A stretch of 64,000 nucleotides of DNA from Coniferiporia sulphurascens (GCA_002794785.1 NBBA01000020.1:434001-498000), one strand, 5' to 3'; positions 1 through 13,331 are shown, numbered from the stretch's first letter. The notes: generated by a model from the sequence alone, not told the origin. Made by a program: numbers and translations.

Positions 1-193
1 ACTCTTTTTAAACTCGACTGGTGAACCTTGCGACCATCAAATCAGCGGGATCAGATCCTAAACTCAAGCTGGCGCTCAGGTTCAACTGGCATCGTGACGC
101 CTCTTAAATCCATCAGCCCGCTTATCCCCCTCGTCGGCTGCCTCGCTTTTCTTCCTCCACTTGGTTGCGAGCAGTCGAAATCGAAGTACTGCG

Positions 194-1864
194 ATGCGCT
201 GCATGTCTTCGTGTTTTCTCCCGCTTTGTGCCCTCGGCTTGCTGCTCTCAGCATGCGCCACCGCCACTACAAGTCCTAGGCACTTCGACCCACGCTCATT
301 CCCGAAAAATGTAGCAACGTGTAAGGCTATTAACAGGAAGCAAAACGAACTCATAGACATCAATATCAGTACGCCTCCCTTCCCACACATCTCCTATTTT
401 CTTTTGAGGAACCGTCTTGCAGGTTATGTGGAAGTCAATCCACTTGCGTCGCAGACGATCATTATGGTACACGGGTGGCCTGGGCTTTGGTCAAATTGGG
501 CAAATCAGATCCTCGAGTTTCAGGTTATCTAAACATGCACCTTGTTCTTCCCCGTGGTTTGTTCTCATGCTTTGTTTCTATAAGGATGACTACCATATCA
601 TCGCCGTCGACCACCGTGGCTTCGGGTTGTCCACGCACCCCGACGACGTCGAATCGTCCGGGACGGTGGGAGACCTAGTTGGAGACTTAGCGTGTGTGCT
701 CGAAGACACGGGCGTGGACAGCGCGATTTGCCTCGGGTTCGTGTCTTTTTTCTCGAACCTCCATCAGAAGCAATGACTAAATAGCGTAATCCTGCTAGGC
801 ACGACTGGGGTGCACAAGTGTGCTGGGAGGCTGCGCGTATGCGGCCTGACCTATTCGAAGCCGTTGCGGCGGCGGTCGTTCCCGTAAGTCTCGTCCTTAT
901 CTGCGGCGCCCCGAAAATAGTCTAAAAATAGACTGGCGCGTGTTGTACAGTATATGCCCTCTTCGCGCCCTTTTACACCCATTTCTGCGCTTGTCCATGC
1001 TATACCGCGACTGGCATATATTCTCTACTTTCAAGAGAAGACGACCGAGGCCATTGCGGAACTGGATAGAGACATTAGAAAAACCTTGCGGTCGGTCTAT
1101 CGAAGCATCGAAAGTGCGCCACCTAATGCGTTCTTGACGAGCAAGGAAGCGTTTCTAGAAGCGTATGAGGGTGAAGTAGGACCAAATCTTCTGGAAAACG
1201 AAGCGAGACCGCATGCCTAATACGCTATTATCCTTTATAGATCGACCCCATTCCATTTCTAACGGAAGAAGAAGAGGACTACCTTGTAGAGCAGTTATCC
1301 ATCCAAGGATTCAAAAACAGTACGTCAAGATTCTGACTCACGTTTTATCTTTGAATTCCTTCACTAAACAGCATTCACTCATCTTATCTCCAGCACTGCA
1401 ATTTTACACGCACGACGTATGTCTTCCGTAACCTGCTGCATGCGTCGGGAATTAATCCTCCGCCCTTCCAGAACCGGTATGCTGCGTGGGAGCTCGCAAA
1501 TTCACAGGGGAACCATACCATTTCGCAACCTGCGCTCGTAGTATTCCCTACAGACGACCCGGTAGCAGACTGGGCGGGCGCCATGAAGCTCCTGGGGTCG
1601 GAGGAGTTCGTCCCGAATCTCTCCGTTGAAGTCAGTCTCTTTAGCCCCTCGTTCGCAGTAATTTTTAATCTAAACGCTCCCAATCTGCAGACTATCCGCG
1701 CAGCACACTGGATGCAGCTCGAAAATCCCGCAGAGTTTAACGCGGTGCTGCGAAAGTGGCTAGACGCGCTTCCAGGTTCTCACAAGGATTCCCCGGACAC
1801 GGAAGCGATAGAAGACGTTGAAACAGAAGGGAGGACGCAGAGGCACCTCGCCGACGAACTCTAG
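194..1864 (+). CDS. Epoxide hydrolase, alpha/beta-hydrolase fold (8 exons)
   Basis: Predicted soluble-type epoxide hydrolase, which would open epoxides to diols. My exon model is 194-523, 585-736, 799-883, 951-1175, 1241-1319, 1394-1416, 1472-1630, 1691-1864; it sums to 1227 nt (408 aa) with GT-AG junctions. Seen: an HGWPG oxyanion motif before the first intron, the nucleophile motif GHDWGA assembled across the second intron, an acidic residue in TDDPVADW, and the catalytic His in AAHWMQLENP near the C-terminus. The cap region has Tyr residues in YILYF and LQFYTHDNRY. The first in-frame ATG (194) gives a hydrophobic leader-like stretch (FLPLCALGLLLSACA), unusual for this family, so the true N-terminus may be spliced differently. 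Family assignment is firm; substrate unknown. Confidence 0.85.
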
Positions 1865-3011
1865 CTCAAAACGCGCATAATCAGTAAACGTGGACCCATA
1901 ACATTAAGGAAATCGAAAACTACGCACATCTAGCACCTCTCAGGACCGGAATAAAATTTCATGGAGTTATTAACAAAGCAGAGGCCCTCGGCGGCCTTCA
2001 CACTTCAGACTAGTATCAGTGATTGTGTATGCGGAAATCTTTATCATGATGTTTATTCAGCGTTACCACTCCCTAAACGAGTGAGATGGAGCAGGCGGTT
2101 GTTATTTATAATACATGTATATGCGTGTTTATTCCCCCTTCCAGTATTATAATGAGTTTCGTATGTGCGAATGTAGCAATATTGCAGCTTTCACTTCTTT
2201 GATATCGGTTTCGGCTTATAAGGGGGCCATGGTGCCAGAACTAGTCAAAACTTGAACCGAACTTGCTTGTCTTTTCCTGGCATTCAAATCTCTGGGCTGG
2301 CTCGTGCAGCGTCGTCTTCTGCAAAACCGCACTGAGTGCGCATCTATTTTCCAAGACTCGACACCGCACCGAATGTATTGTACGCAGATCCGGAATGGTC
2401 GTCCGTTATCGCGATGTATTGAAAACCGCTTTATTCTGGCAATTTGATGGTTGGTATATATAAACCCAAGCCCCGCACACAACCACCACAGAGCAGAGCA
2501 TAGAATTCTGACAGTATACGGAGTACAATGTATTCCTAACCCCCTACCCTCCACCTCCACCTCCATCCACATCTATCGTACATACATATGTAGCACTGAG
2601 CCAATCGTACAGCCGAGAAACGCAGAAAACATCCAGGATCCGTGCACGTGTACGTGTATATTTACATGAGGCATGAAATGTGGGACTAAGATCGGGACGA
2701 GCGGAAGTGGTTGCGATCCGGATTATACAAATGGGACATGTCAAAGAAACAAGAAGCCGATTTGCCTCCCTATGACGTGATGGTACATGAATCGAGAACT
2801 AAGGTGAAAGAAGTCGTCGTCGTCGTCGTCGTGCATCAGTACACGATATTCTGCAATACATGTCGTAGAACGTATGACTATACGCGTCCGGGTGCCGGCC
2901 CACTGGGCCTCACCCACCATCCACCCACGCAACTCCAGAAAGCGTTTGAAAGGAGTCGTCAAATAAATTAGCGAGCCTAAAGCAGACAGTTCCTGGCCGT
3001 GCGCCCGCTGC
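1865..3011. other. Intergenic spacer between convergent genes
   Basis: No convincing coding region. It holds the 3' ends of the epoxide hydrolase (+) and the low-complexity gene (-). A TATATAAA stretch lies near 2455, a short CCTCCA-type repeat near 2545-2572 and a GTC trinucleotide run at 2813-2832. Short ORFs on either strand are low-complexity and unconvincing. Confidence 0.6.
2813..2832. repeat. (GTC)n microsatellite
   Basis: Six to seven uninterrupted GTC units in the intergenic spacer. Confidence 0.9.
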
Positions 3012-5797
3012 TCACGGGCCCCCAAGGTTCCCCGCGATTTCCGCACCGAACGTCTGCTGGAGGAGGAAATCCATCCCCTCACGCTCCTCACGCATGCGGC
3101 GCTCCTCATCACGCCATCGCGCCTCGCGCACTTCGTACATCTCGCGCAGCGCGCCCAGGCTGTGCAACGCCGTCTTCAGCATCTTGCGCAGGTCCTCCTC
3201 GCGTTCGCCCGAGCTCCCTGGCGAACCGTCGCCCGGCTGGGTGGACGACGCGTACAGCCTCTCGAGCAGCGACACGCGCTGCGTGCGTGCCGCACGCCGC
3301 TGTGCTGCAATCTGCCCGAAGGACGTCTTCATCTCATTCATGAAATGTCCGTCGAACAGCGAGGCGTCGCGCCGAACAGAGCGTGATGATAACGAGTGCA
3401 GCGTGTTCGTGTGCGAGGGCGAGGCCACGAGCACGAGGGTTGCGTCCGTTTCCCTATCCAACGCCTGGAACTATGTTTTTTTATTAGATGTGTCGGATAA
3501 GCAATCGACCGCGCGAAAACACTTACTGCGCGGACTAACTCGTCCCATCTCTGCTCCCACTTCTTCCGTCTCCGCTCCGGATTTGTCACATACGTCGGAT
3601 GGAACTCCAGGTCCAGCAAATCATGCTCGTCCTCAGAGTCCTCATCGACCCAATCACCGTTCTCATCATCCGCGTGCCCCGAGCCATTCGTCCACTCCTG
3701 AGATTCACCAGTCACAGACTGATTTACATCGTACTTCTCACCGGCAGTCTCCTCTCCAGACGATGGCTCAGGGCTTGTCTCCCGCGGCTGAGTACTGTCC
3801 ACGCGAGGGGGAGGCTTCACGCGCCGTCGCGCCGTACCGTTCCCGCGTAGAGTCGAAAAGCGGTCGCGCTTCTTGAGCACGCGTCCTCGCCCGTTCCCGT
3901 TAAGAGCGGGGAGTGGCACGGGCATATGACTCGGGCTCGAGCGAATGCTCGCGCTCGTAACACGACCGTCCTCTCCTGCGCCGCCACCATGCCCCTCACC
4001 TGCCGCCCGTGCACGCGCAAACATGCGGCTCTGGTTGAGGAACGCACTAAAGGGTGTGTAGGACGGGCCCATACCCGGGTACGGCGTCGACGCGGGGGAG
4101 AGCGTCGAGTCTGTCAGGGCGCCATTGTTGTACGCGTACATCTGCATCTGCATCCGTAGCTGCTCCTGCACGACGCTCGGGTCATACACAGACGATGTGA
4201 TGCGCCCACCCGGTGCGGGGTACACGAACCCACGCCGCATGTGCGAGAATGGATAAGGGTACGGTGTGCCTGGGGCGGGACTATACGGCGGGGCGAGCGT
4301 GCGTGGCACGTTGTCTGCGCCTTGTCCATTCATCCCATTTTGCTGGAACGGAGTGGGTGCGGAAGTCTGACTATGCGGGGTCGGGGGGATGGGCGCGCCC
4401 GGCCGCATGTGCATATTTTGAGTAGAGATAGCCGGCCCTGGCATGAAATGCTGCATGTACGATACTTCGTCAAGGAAGTCTCCTTCATCTGGGTAATTAT
4501 GGTAGAAATCCGGTATCCAGTTCGGATACGAGCCACGAGATTCATTCCGTGAAAATGGAGGAGGTGGTGGCGGATAACCAGGTGTCCCACTTGACGGCGG
4601 CGGATAAGCTGGGACGCCATTAGATGACACCGGGTAAGCTGGTACACCATTAGACGGATGATTGTAAGCCTGAGCGCCGTTGAGCACCGGTTGCGGGTAA
4701 GCCGCGACGCCATTAGCATTACTATCTTGTGTGCCAGACTGTAGCTTCTTCAAAGTCTGCTGGAAATCGGCAGGGTTGAAGCTCTTATTGCTCTGTTGGG
4801 GCTTAGAGCTCTTATCAGGCTGCATGACCTCGTGTATGCTCCTCGACGCCTGCTCCTGCTCGAATAGCACAGCCGAGGGCGAACGTGGAGTGTGCGAGCC
4901 GGAACCCTCTGTCGACTCTCCACCGGGCTCCTGTCGATCGTCATCATCATCGCCAAGATCAACAAGCGTCCCCTCCGCATCATGATCCAAATCCTTCGTC
5001 GGGTTCAGATCGGATGACGGTGCGGGCGACACGCCGGAGCGCGGCGCTGGCTCATGATCGTGCTCGTCTGGCTCCTCTTGCACGGGCAGGGAGCGGTCGG
5101 GCGTGCGGTTCTTCAGCGACCGCGGAGATGGCATGCTCTGATGGAAAGCCGGCGATGTGTTCGCCGTCTTACGCAGCGCATACGAGATAGGAGACGCACG
5201 ATGCTGTGTTTGTACCTCCTGAGAGTTACCAGCGGACGCGCGCCTGCGTGCAGTTGGGCCCTCCACGGCCTCCGTTCCGACAGATACGGTCGCCATAGTC
5301 TTCATGCGCCCGTACTGGACGCTGCCCGCGCTGCCGGCGTACGCAACGCCCTCGGTACCGGGAGCGGGCGGCGGACCCGGCTGATGCTGCTGAAGGAGGT
5401 CCGCGCGGTCGATGTCAGCCTGTAGATCGTCTGTCATCTGCCATTTCTCATTGTGGGATAGGAATTGCGGTGGCGCGACGCGGGCGATCGGGCGCGGGTA
5501 GCCGAGTAGCGGAAGCTGGCCCAGTGTCTGCGTCTGCACCTGGGCGGTTTCCTTGTCGACGAACTCATGCACAGGAGCGGGGAGAGGCATTGATTGGGTG
5601 CGCACGTAGCGCTGACGCTCTCTTAAGGACGGCGAGGGCGAAGCTTCGCGTCGCACGTTGGTCTGGGCGGCGCCTGTAATGCAGGACCTCGGCTGCTCAG
5701 ATTCCGTCCCGCCTGAGAAAAAGTGGGGGATAAGCTTACCAGATACTCCGGAATGCTGCTGCGATTTCCTGGTTCGCTGCGGCGACTGACTGGACAT
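3012..5797 (-). CDS. Unknown long proline/serine-rich protein (2 exons)
   Basis: Two exons, 5797-3527 and 3470-3012, joined in phase 0 by a 56-nt GT-AG intron; 909 aa. Start chosen at ATG 5797 (MSSQSPQRTRKS), the first Met of a plausible N-terminus; an upstream in-frame Met at 5878 would add 27 residues. Most of the protein is predicted disordered: Ser/Pro/Gln-rich, acidic patches, and a short tandem repeat of the form NGVPAYP around 4560-4730. The conserved-looking part is C-terminal, across the intron (WEQRWDELVRAFQALDRE) followed by a charged helical tail (REARWRDEERRMREEREG). I recognise no catalytic motif. It may be a scaffold or regulatory protein; function is not assigned. Confidence 0.75.
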
Positions 5798-7687
5798 CGT
5801 TTGTGATGGGGACCCAAGAACGAGAAAGCAGTAATCGGGGGAGAAGAGAGTACGGGCAATGGCGGCTGCAAAGGCCACGCAAGACGTCAGACGGCGATTA
5901 AAGACGGCTCAGAGCACAAAGCACACGGCTTCAGCGTGTTCCTCGAGCAAGAAAGCAGCCATGCTCAGCAATCAAGACAACGAGGTTCGCGTCCGTGAAT
6001 GGCAACTGGGCCTCGAGGCCCGGGCAACGTGTTGTCCTCCTGGTCGCACTGCAATTCATTCGGGGCGTCTCTGCACTTCTAGCAGCCATTAAAGGCCGAC
6101 TATTCTTGTTCCCGGGCGCCGTTCCTGGCGACGTCGATGGCCCGTAACAAGCAATAGACGTTGTTGTTGAAAGTTACGGTGATCGGCAGTGCAAAAGTTC
6201 GGCGGCGAGAGCGGCGGTTAAAAGACAGGAAAAGGCACAACGTGCGCGTCGCACCGCGCCTCCGAGTTCGTCGACCGCCCTTGCTCCCCCAATACCGGCA
6301 CGCTACCTATCTACTCTTTATCACAATAATCCTCATCTCCAAATTGTACCTTCTTAATCTCATCCCGGCGTTTGCCCTCACTTCCCTTCTTTCTGGAAAG
6401 TCCTAGCCGCGGGCGCCAATTAGTTTCTTAGTGCTGAGGTTACAGCCGCCGTTGCATGAAAATGGTTGTTGTGAGCCAAGAGCTTGACCGTCTGTACGGA
6501 GGGTATAGCGAGCACCGCGCCAGAAGGGATGATAAATGTCCGGAAGCGAGACAAGGGCAAACAGGCGTGTAGCATCGATGAGATACCAGTGATCATGAAG
6601 GGGCAGAAGTGAAGAAGAGGTTCGCAAGGAATTTGCATGCAGACCCGAACTGCACATTCCCAAGCACCCGGGCTGTTGACGAGAAAAAACTGCATGTTCG
6701 CGGGCGACCCCCGAACTCGGGGAATCGAACTGAGACACAGCCGACAGCTAATACCAGCGGAGATGAGGTACTTCCGGCTTCGAAGCGGGGCAAAATATTA
6801 AGTTCAACCGTCGCGCCCACACTACGCGAAGGGCGTATGTCGTCTTTTAGGATAAAGTGGCCTCGCTCTCCTCGCTATCGCGCCTACCACAGACGGGAAA
6901 CACACCCACAAAACAAGCACGCTGATCAAAGTCCAAAACAACAGCGCTATTACGTTTCTTTTTCGCGGGCGTACTGCAGAAGGCGTTTTGGAACCCTGCG
7001 GAAGGTCTCCTAATAGCGCCAGAAAGCAGGAAGACCGACGTGAGACGGGCATCGTGTAACCCTGCGCGAGGATGCAGAATGCATGCGTATTCTGACCAAA
7101 AGCCCATAAGACGCAGTTGCGCCCCGATGGACGGGACTGACAGTCATTATCGTACACGTGTCGTTAGCGAGCGGTGTCCGTGTTTGTATCGTTCTCACCA
7201 GCCTGGGCCCGATGTCCTGCTAGTGTGCTACCGGCCCGAGGAAGGCTAGACAACTGAGTTCAAGAAGCCTGGCTTCTGTTCAATATCCGTTGTCGCCAGA
7301 CCAGCAGTACCCAGGATATCACGGCGATGATCCAGACACACTCAAGTAGCATACTGTTGTCCCAGACGAACCAGAAATTCGAGGACAGTTGCTCTTGCAG
7401 AAGACGCACAGGCCCGCCTACAGCACGGACGGCTTGAAAATACCGTTGAAGAGTCAAGGTGTGCGTTCATGTCGATACTAACGACAGTATTTTCAGCAAA
7501 AGTAGATGATAGTAAATCATAAAGCTGTTTTCAATCGTCAGTGGCATGATGATGCAATCATCTCGCTGGTAGCACGTGCTGGCCGTTTATGTTCGTTCTC
7601 CCGCAAGAAGTTGAGTAGAGGCAACTTTGCACGAGTAACGCTAGCGTGGGAACAGGTCATTCAGTTACCAAAATGGGTAGTGCAGAG
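5798..7687. other. Intergenic region upstream of the 3012-5797 gene
   Basis: Nearly 1.9 kb with no supported gene. The proximal part should hold the promoter of the minus-strand gene. ORFs at 6403-6738 (-) and 6822-7157 (-) are arginine/serine-rich and look random; the 6609 (+) frame starts with GTG. A short GC palindrome lies near 6708-6722. Confidence 0.5.
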
Positions 7688-7693
7688 TGCATA

Positions 7694-7732
7694 CAGTTTG
7701 TTATTTTACTTGTGACATCTTTTCTCCTTGGA
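7694..7732 (+). repeat. Left terminal inverted repeat of the island
   Basis: Begins CAGTTTGTTATTTTACTTG after a TA; perfect reverse complement of 22762-22800. The identity extends outward through a further TGCA, for 45 bp in total. Confidence 0.85.
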
Positions 7733-8138
7733 TAATCATTTTTAGATCTTGCTTTGGTGAGAGAAAGTGATCAGATTTACAATGCAGATGTGTGTTAGGA
7801 CCAAGGGTAACCATGGTTAGCCAATGGAACAAGTAGTTGAGATAGAGATGAGGCATGTGATTGAGTCAAGAATAAGTCAGTAGATGTTGGTACTTTGCTC
7901 AGGAGAAGTCTGAGAGAATTGAGAAGGTGAATTAAACTGGGGCTCTAGGCTGGCCTAGGCCCTCCTTATATACATGAGGGAGAAGCTCTGCTTGAATACA
8001 CTCCACAGTGGATGCTCCACAAGGCTCTGCACTTGGAGCTATGGTGCCTCACAGCAACATCATAAGCTCCAGTGACTTGGAGCTGCATACCAGTGCAAAT
8101 GACACCATAAGGTGATCATATGGGAATAACTATCTACA
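7733..8138. other. Left internal segment of the TIR element
   Basis: No ORF. The segment is rich in short CTCCA/TGGAG motifs between about 7998 and 8090; further copies lie beside the copia insertions near 13605-13628 and 20150-20240. They resemble subterminal repeats of DNA transposons, but this is inference. Confidence 0.4.
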
Positions 8139-8143
8139 ATTGG

Positions 8144-8401
8144 TATTAAATAAATATAATGAACGATATAAATATAGTACATGGTCATATGAACAACCAC
8201 CTTACTAAGTGAACGATAACACAATGATAACGCCATATGATATAGGAGCTAGATAGTTATAGTAGTACTAGCCCACAGAACATGTATATAAGGGGAGCTG
8301 GTCTCACCCTAGAAATACATTGGTTTACGCTGATAACCCACTTCGCCTGACCTTCTACCACTGTACCTCATCGTCTACCACAACGTGCATAGATTTTAAG
8401 A
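8144..8401 (+). repeat. 5' LTR of copia copy 1
   Basis: 258 bp, begins TATTAAATAAATATAA and ends ATAGATTTTAAGA. It contains a TATA box (TATATAAG, 8285-8292) that probably starts the genomic RNA. The ends are fixed by the target duplication outside and by the primer site inside. Confidence 0.93.
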
Positions 8402-8412
8402 GGTTATGAGCC
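8402..8412 (+). promoter_or_regulatory. Primer-binding site, initiator tRNA-Met anticodon arm
   Basis: GGTTATGAGCC directly follows the LTR. It is complementary to an initiator tRNA-Met anticodon stem-loop (GGCTCATAACC), the internal priming known for Drosophila copia and yeast Ty5, rather than to a tRNA 3' end. The match to this fungus's own tRNA is inferred. Confidence 0.7.
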
Positions 8413-8472
8413 TTGACTCTACAACTAACGAAAACGATTAACAAAAATTATAAATCCTTGAATAACGAAACT

Positions 8473-10230
8473 ATGTCTGACGGACAGAAACCAAACACTC
8501 GTGAGCAAACACGTTTGCAAAAAATTATCAGGATTAAGAATAATCGCTAATGAACTAAAAATAATGTATACACAGTCATCTACTATTGAAGAACTCGAAG
8601 AAAAAATTCAAAAAGCTAAAGATAGCAAAAGGTTAGTTGACCTAATAATTCAATGTAACCTAAGACAAATACCTATTAACAGAACAGAACAACAAATACA
8701 AGATCGAATTAACAGGTATGATAATTCTACCAAAGATGAAAAATTAAAAATTAAAACTGACTATAAAATGGAACTAACGAATCACGCTAAAGATTTAGGA
8801 ATATCAGACCAAGGAAAATCATCCGAAATCAGATATCGAATAAGTACGTATTTGGGCATATCAGATCCAAATGAAAAAGAACAATTTAAAATTGATAACC
8901 CCTATATTAAGCCAGAAGAAGAAAATGATAAGAAAGAAGATGACAATAAAAAAGAAGATAATGAAGAAGAAAATACCGAAGAATCCAAAAATAACCCATC
9001 ACGTGAGCCATCAGAACCATCTGACCCTGACGATTCAGATGCTAACGATACCGAGGAAGATGAACCGAGTATGGCAACTAAACTCGCGGAACTCCAGAAA
9101 TTCTTCGATGGAATCGAGAAACTCGATGGGCACAGAAACTACAAACTCTGGAACTACAGAGTCTGCAGTGCCATCGAGAGTGCAGGTTATGGTAACCTGC
9201 TCATTAACTCCCCAGGAACTGGAGAGACTGGTATATCAAGCGCTTTATATAATGGCATTATGTGCACTATGCCCGACAAAATATTGGCTTATTATCTTAA
9301 TTTCTCTAAAGATATTCCAGCATTACTCAAAGCGCTTGACGGACGATATAACATCCAGACAACAATTACAAAGGGTTTTAACGAGGCTGCCCTTTTTGAT
9401 ATCAGAGGTCATGTCAGCCATTTCGATGGAACACTTGATAACCTCAGCAATAAATACGAGGAACTCATAGCCCAAGGGGTAAAAGTTTCAGAGTCGACAT
9501 ATATATCGGCTATTATGAGGGCAACGCCCAAACAATATCAATACGTACTCACACAGAGTGAGTTATATATTAAAACGATTAACGAAACAAATCCAGACAA
9601 AGATGAAATCGAACTAACCCCTCAATTCCTACTAACGGCATTAAGAAATGCCTTCGAGGGGTGGCATAAAAATCATCAGAGGACAGGAGCGGCAGCTAAT
9701 CACCTGCCCAAGGACGAGCGGAATCACCCTTATTTTAGGGGCCGCGGACATGGTAACAGCCGCGGAGTACAGCCACAAGGTCGCGGCTATAGGGGCTGTG
9801 GAGGATATATGCGAGGACGAGGATGAGGGGGATATTCCCCTAACCAACAATCACACGTTATCAAGTGTTACAACTGTAATAAGTTAGGACACTTCAGTCG
9901 AGACTGCTGGGCGCCAAAAATGGAATGGACGAAGGCAGCTCAGAAGAAGAAAGAGGACGCGAATGACAAAAAAGGAAAAGGGAAGGAAACGGGTGCATCA
10001 GCGGCACTGACAACAACTGGGGCAAGTGCGGCCCAGGCTAAACATACCGCAGCAGCAGCAGCAGCAGCAACAAATGTCGCATCGAGCTCTCAAATCGAGT
10101 TAAGCGCCATAATAGGCCAAGGTGAAACCGCCTTTATAACCAAAATCGACGATAACAACTTTGACATGGGAGAATTCCCAATTTATTCTTATAATGACTT
10201 TCTTGATGCAATAGGAAATCACGATAGCGC
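8473..10230 (+). pseudogene. gag: copia copy 1 Gag region
   Basis: Nucleocapsid part of the polyprotein. ATG 8473 (MSDGQKPNTREQ) opens the frame, but a one-base shift in an A-rich run near 8525 moves the conserved Gag sequence into the frame seen from 8501 onward; copy 2 shows the expected continuous order. A highly acidic E/K-rich segment lies near 8910-9065 and an Arg/Gly-rich stretch near 9740-9825. A TGA at 9824 sits where an Arg codon of the RG-rich tract is expected. The CCHC zinc knuckle (CYNCNKLGHFSRDC) is at 9866-9907. It is followed by a Lys/Ala-rich linker into the protease. Confidence 0.85.
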
Positions 10231-13200
10231 CATGGAAGATGTGGATGACAATAATTTAGACATAAGCATTAACGCTATAACAACAGAAAAATTTGCTAAT
10301 AATGTTTATTCCTCAATGGATATAATCGATACTGGTGCAACGATACATTTAACACCATATTTAAATCGATTACGAAACACCTATAAAACCGACACAATAA
10401 CAATAACGGCCACAAATAAAACAACATTTATGGCAAACATAGTAGGGGATCTTAAGCTTTACATCCCCAACGGACACTCGGTAAGTGTCATAATATTATC
10501 AAACGTTTATTACAATCCTAAAATGAATATGACATTAGTCTCTCAAGGACTTCTATGTCAAGACGGCTATGAATTTATTTATAAAGAAAACAAATGTACA
10601 ATAAAGTATCCTAATGGATCTTTATGTGGAAAAATTAAAAACATAAATGGATTGTATAGTATATTTAATAACAATGTACAAGCGGCTACGAAAAATGTAA
10701 CATTATTTGAACTTCACAAAAAACTCGGGCATATAAGTTATGCTTACATAAAACGATTACTAAAAGAAAATCAAATTACAAATAATAAAATATCAAATTA
10801 TGATGAAACTCAATGCACAATCTGCCTAGAAGCAAATATAAAAAGAATGCAAATCCCAAAAATACGTATTACAAAGTTAGCCAAAAACTTCGGCAATCAT
10901 ATACATATGGACATATGGGGTCCAGCATCCACACATGCTATAGGAGGATATAAATATCTTCTAACACTTGTAGACAATGCTACAAGATGGATAAAAATGA
11001 TTTTATTAAAAACAAAAGATGAGGGCTTACATGCTTATACGACATGGGCTACAATGCTCAATACACAACATAATATAAAAATAAAAATATTACAAAGCGA
11101 TAACGATACAGTGTTTTTAAGTAAACAATTCACTGAATATTTGGAAAAACATGGAACAATACGAAAACTGACTGTTCACGATACGCCACAACAAAACGGA
11201 GTAGCAGAACGATCACATCAAACAATTTTAAATAACACATGAGTAAATCTGCTACAAGCAAAATTACCTCCAAGTCTATGGGGAGAAGCTGTAAAATACA
11301 GTACTTATGTTTACAATAGAACACCAAAGAGTGCTATTGATTTTAGAACACCATACTTTAAACGTTACAATGAAAATTATAATATCGACGATTTAAAAGA
11401 ATTTGGTCAATATTGCATAATACGACAAGAAGACGTTAATAAATTACAACCAAAAGGAATATATGCACAATGGCTAGGATTTGACGAAGAAAGCAAAGGT
11501 CATAGAACCTATCACAACAGAAAAATTACAGTCGAATGCAACTTACAATTTTTAGATTCTCCACCATCTAAAATTGAAGGGGAGAATATAACAGAAAAAC
11601 AAAACGAGCAAATAAAAGAATTAACAAAAGAAAGACCAATAAGAACTGTTAAACCAACAAAATGATCATTAGGTCTAAATTTTGACAAACAAAACACAGT
11701 CGCTTATCTTACGGAATTTAATCAATTCAATACGGAATTAATAGGCGATCCGAATTCATATCAATAAGCGATCAATAGAATTGACGCAAATCAGTGGATC
11801 ACGGCAATGAAAGAAGAAATAAAAACGTTAATCGAAAGATCTACATGGAAAATCATTGATCCACCAAAAGAAGCAAACATAATCGGAACAAGATTTGTTT
11901 ATAAAACAAAAAGATTAGCAAACGGAGAAATAGAACGTTACAAAGCAAGACTAGTAGTTCAAGGATTTGCCCAGAAAGAGGGTATAGACTACTATTCAAA
12001 CGACACATTCGCTCCAGTAGCACGATTAGCTACAGTAAGAACTATATTAAGTTGGAGCGCAACAAACAATTATGAAATTCACCAAATCAATATAAAATCA
12101 GCTTACCTATATGGTGAATTAGAAAAAGACGAAAACATATACATAAAACCACCACCAGGAAATTTAATCAAAATAAAACCTGGACAAATTTTAAAATTAA
12201 ATAAAGCCTTATACGGATTAAAACAAGCAGGCAGATGATGGTATAAAAAATTATCAGAAATATTAATAGGAATAGGACTAACACGAGCAGTCCACGATAA
12301 TGCAGTATTCCTAAGAAAAGTAAAAGGGAAAACAATTCTAATACTTTTCATACATGTTGATGACATAACCATATGTGGCTTAAATTTAATAATAATAAAA
12401 GCCTTTAAAGATGAAATAGGAAAACATGTAAAATTCACTGACAGAAACGATATACATTGGTTACTTGGTATTGAAATTGAAAGAAACCGAGAAGAAAGAA
12501 TTATAAAACTAAGACAAAAACATTATATTGATAATATAATAGAAAAATACAAATTAAAAGACGCTGCAACGGTACAAACACCAATGACACCTGGACAAGT
12601 ACTAAAATCACTTGAAAATCCAACTAATGAAGAATTAAACTTCATGAACCAAATACCGTATATGAATATGGTTGGAGCATTACGATATGCAGCAGATTGT
12701 ACGAGACCTGATATATCATTCGCAACAGGTCAATTTGCTAGGCATCTGAATAAACCTAGTATCGAACATTACAATGCAGTAAAACACTGTTTTAAATATT
12801 TAAAAGGAACAAACGATTATTGGTTAATACTCGGTGGAAAAGAATCAATTGAGTTAACCAGATACACTGATGCTGACGGCATGACACAAGAAGGCCATAA
12901 AGCAATATCAGGATATATATTCCAAATAGGAAATGCAACGACATCATGGTCAAGTAAAAAACAAGAATTAGTGTCACTATCAGTATGCGAAGCTGAACTA
13001 CAAGCTTTAACTCATGGAGTAAAAGAAGCAATATGGCTAAGAAGACTGGTTGAAGAGGTACTGCAGACCTTGGATACACCTACGAAAATATTATGCAATA
13101 ATCAAGCAGCCATAACAATAGTAAATTCAACTGAACAAAAATATATGCAACGAACAAAACATATTGATATTCGAAAAGATTTCTTATGAGATTATATTGA

Positions 13201-13324
13201 AAATGAAACCATATCAGTTTCATACATTCCAACTGGACAGCAAAAGGCTGATATTATGATGAAAGCGCTAACGATAGAATTAATCAAACATTTTACAAGT
13301 CTACTCCACCTAGTAAAAGTTTGA
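10231..13324 (+). pseudogene. pol: copia copy 1 Pol: protease, integrase, RT, RNase H
   Basis: Same frame as Gag. Protease active site DTGA at about 10328-10339. Integrase: an HHCC zinc domain starting near 10717 (HKKLGHISYAY ... CTICLEA), then the catalytic core with HMDIWGP (about 10903), LQSDND (about 11093) and PQQNGVAER (about 11190), the D,D,E triad. Reverse transcriptase starts near 11800; its catalytic motif reads HVDD (12354-12365) instead of YVDD. RNase H has DADG and SVCEAEL near 12870 and 12985. In-frame stops at 11240, 11663, 11765, 12236 and 13187 break it. Comparison with copy 2 shows CAA, CGA or CAT at several of these places. True stop TGA at 13322. Confidence 0.9.
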
Positions 13325-13331
13325 AGGGGAG
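13323..13331 (+). promoter_or_regulatory. Polypurine tract of copia copy 1
   Basis: GAAGGGGAG abuts the 3' LTR start; copy 2 has GAAGGGGAA in the same position. Expected primer for plus-strand DNA synthesis. Confidence 0.85.

Noticed and set aside
6680..6800. B-box-like GTTCGATTCC on the minus strand followed by a T run, suggesting a tRNA
   Set aside because: The presumed T stem does not pair (CTCAG against CCCCG) and no acceptor or anticodon arm can be built; only a short GC palindrome is real.
6403..7157. Several minus-strand ORFs of 60-111 codons
   Set aside because: No partner exons, random composition, overlapping ORFs in several frames.
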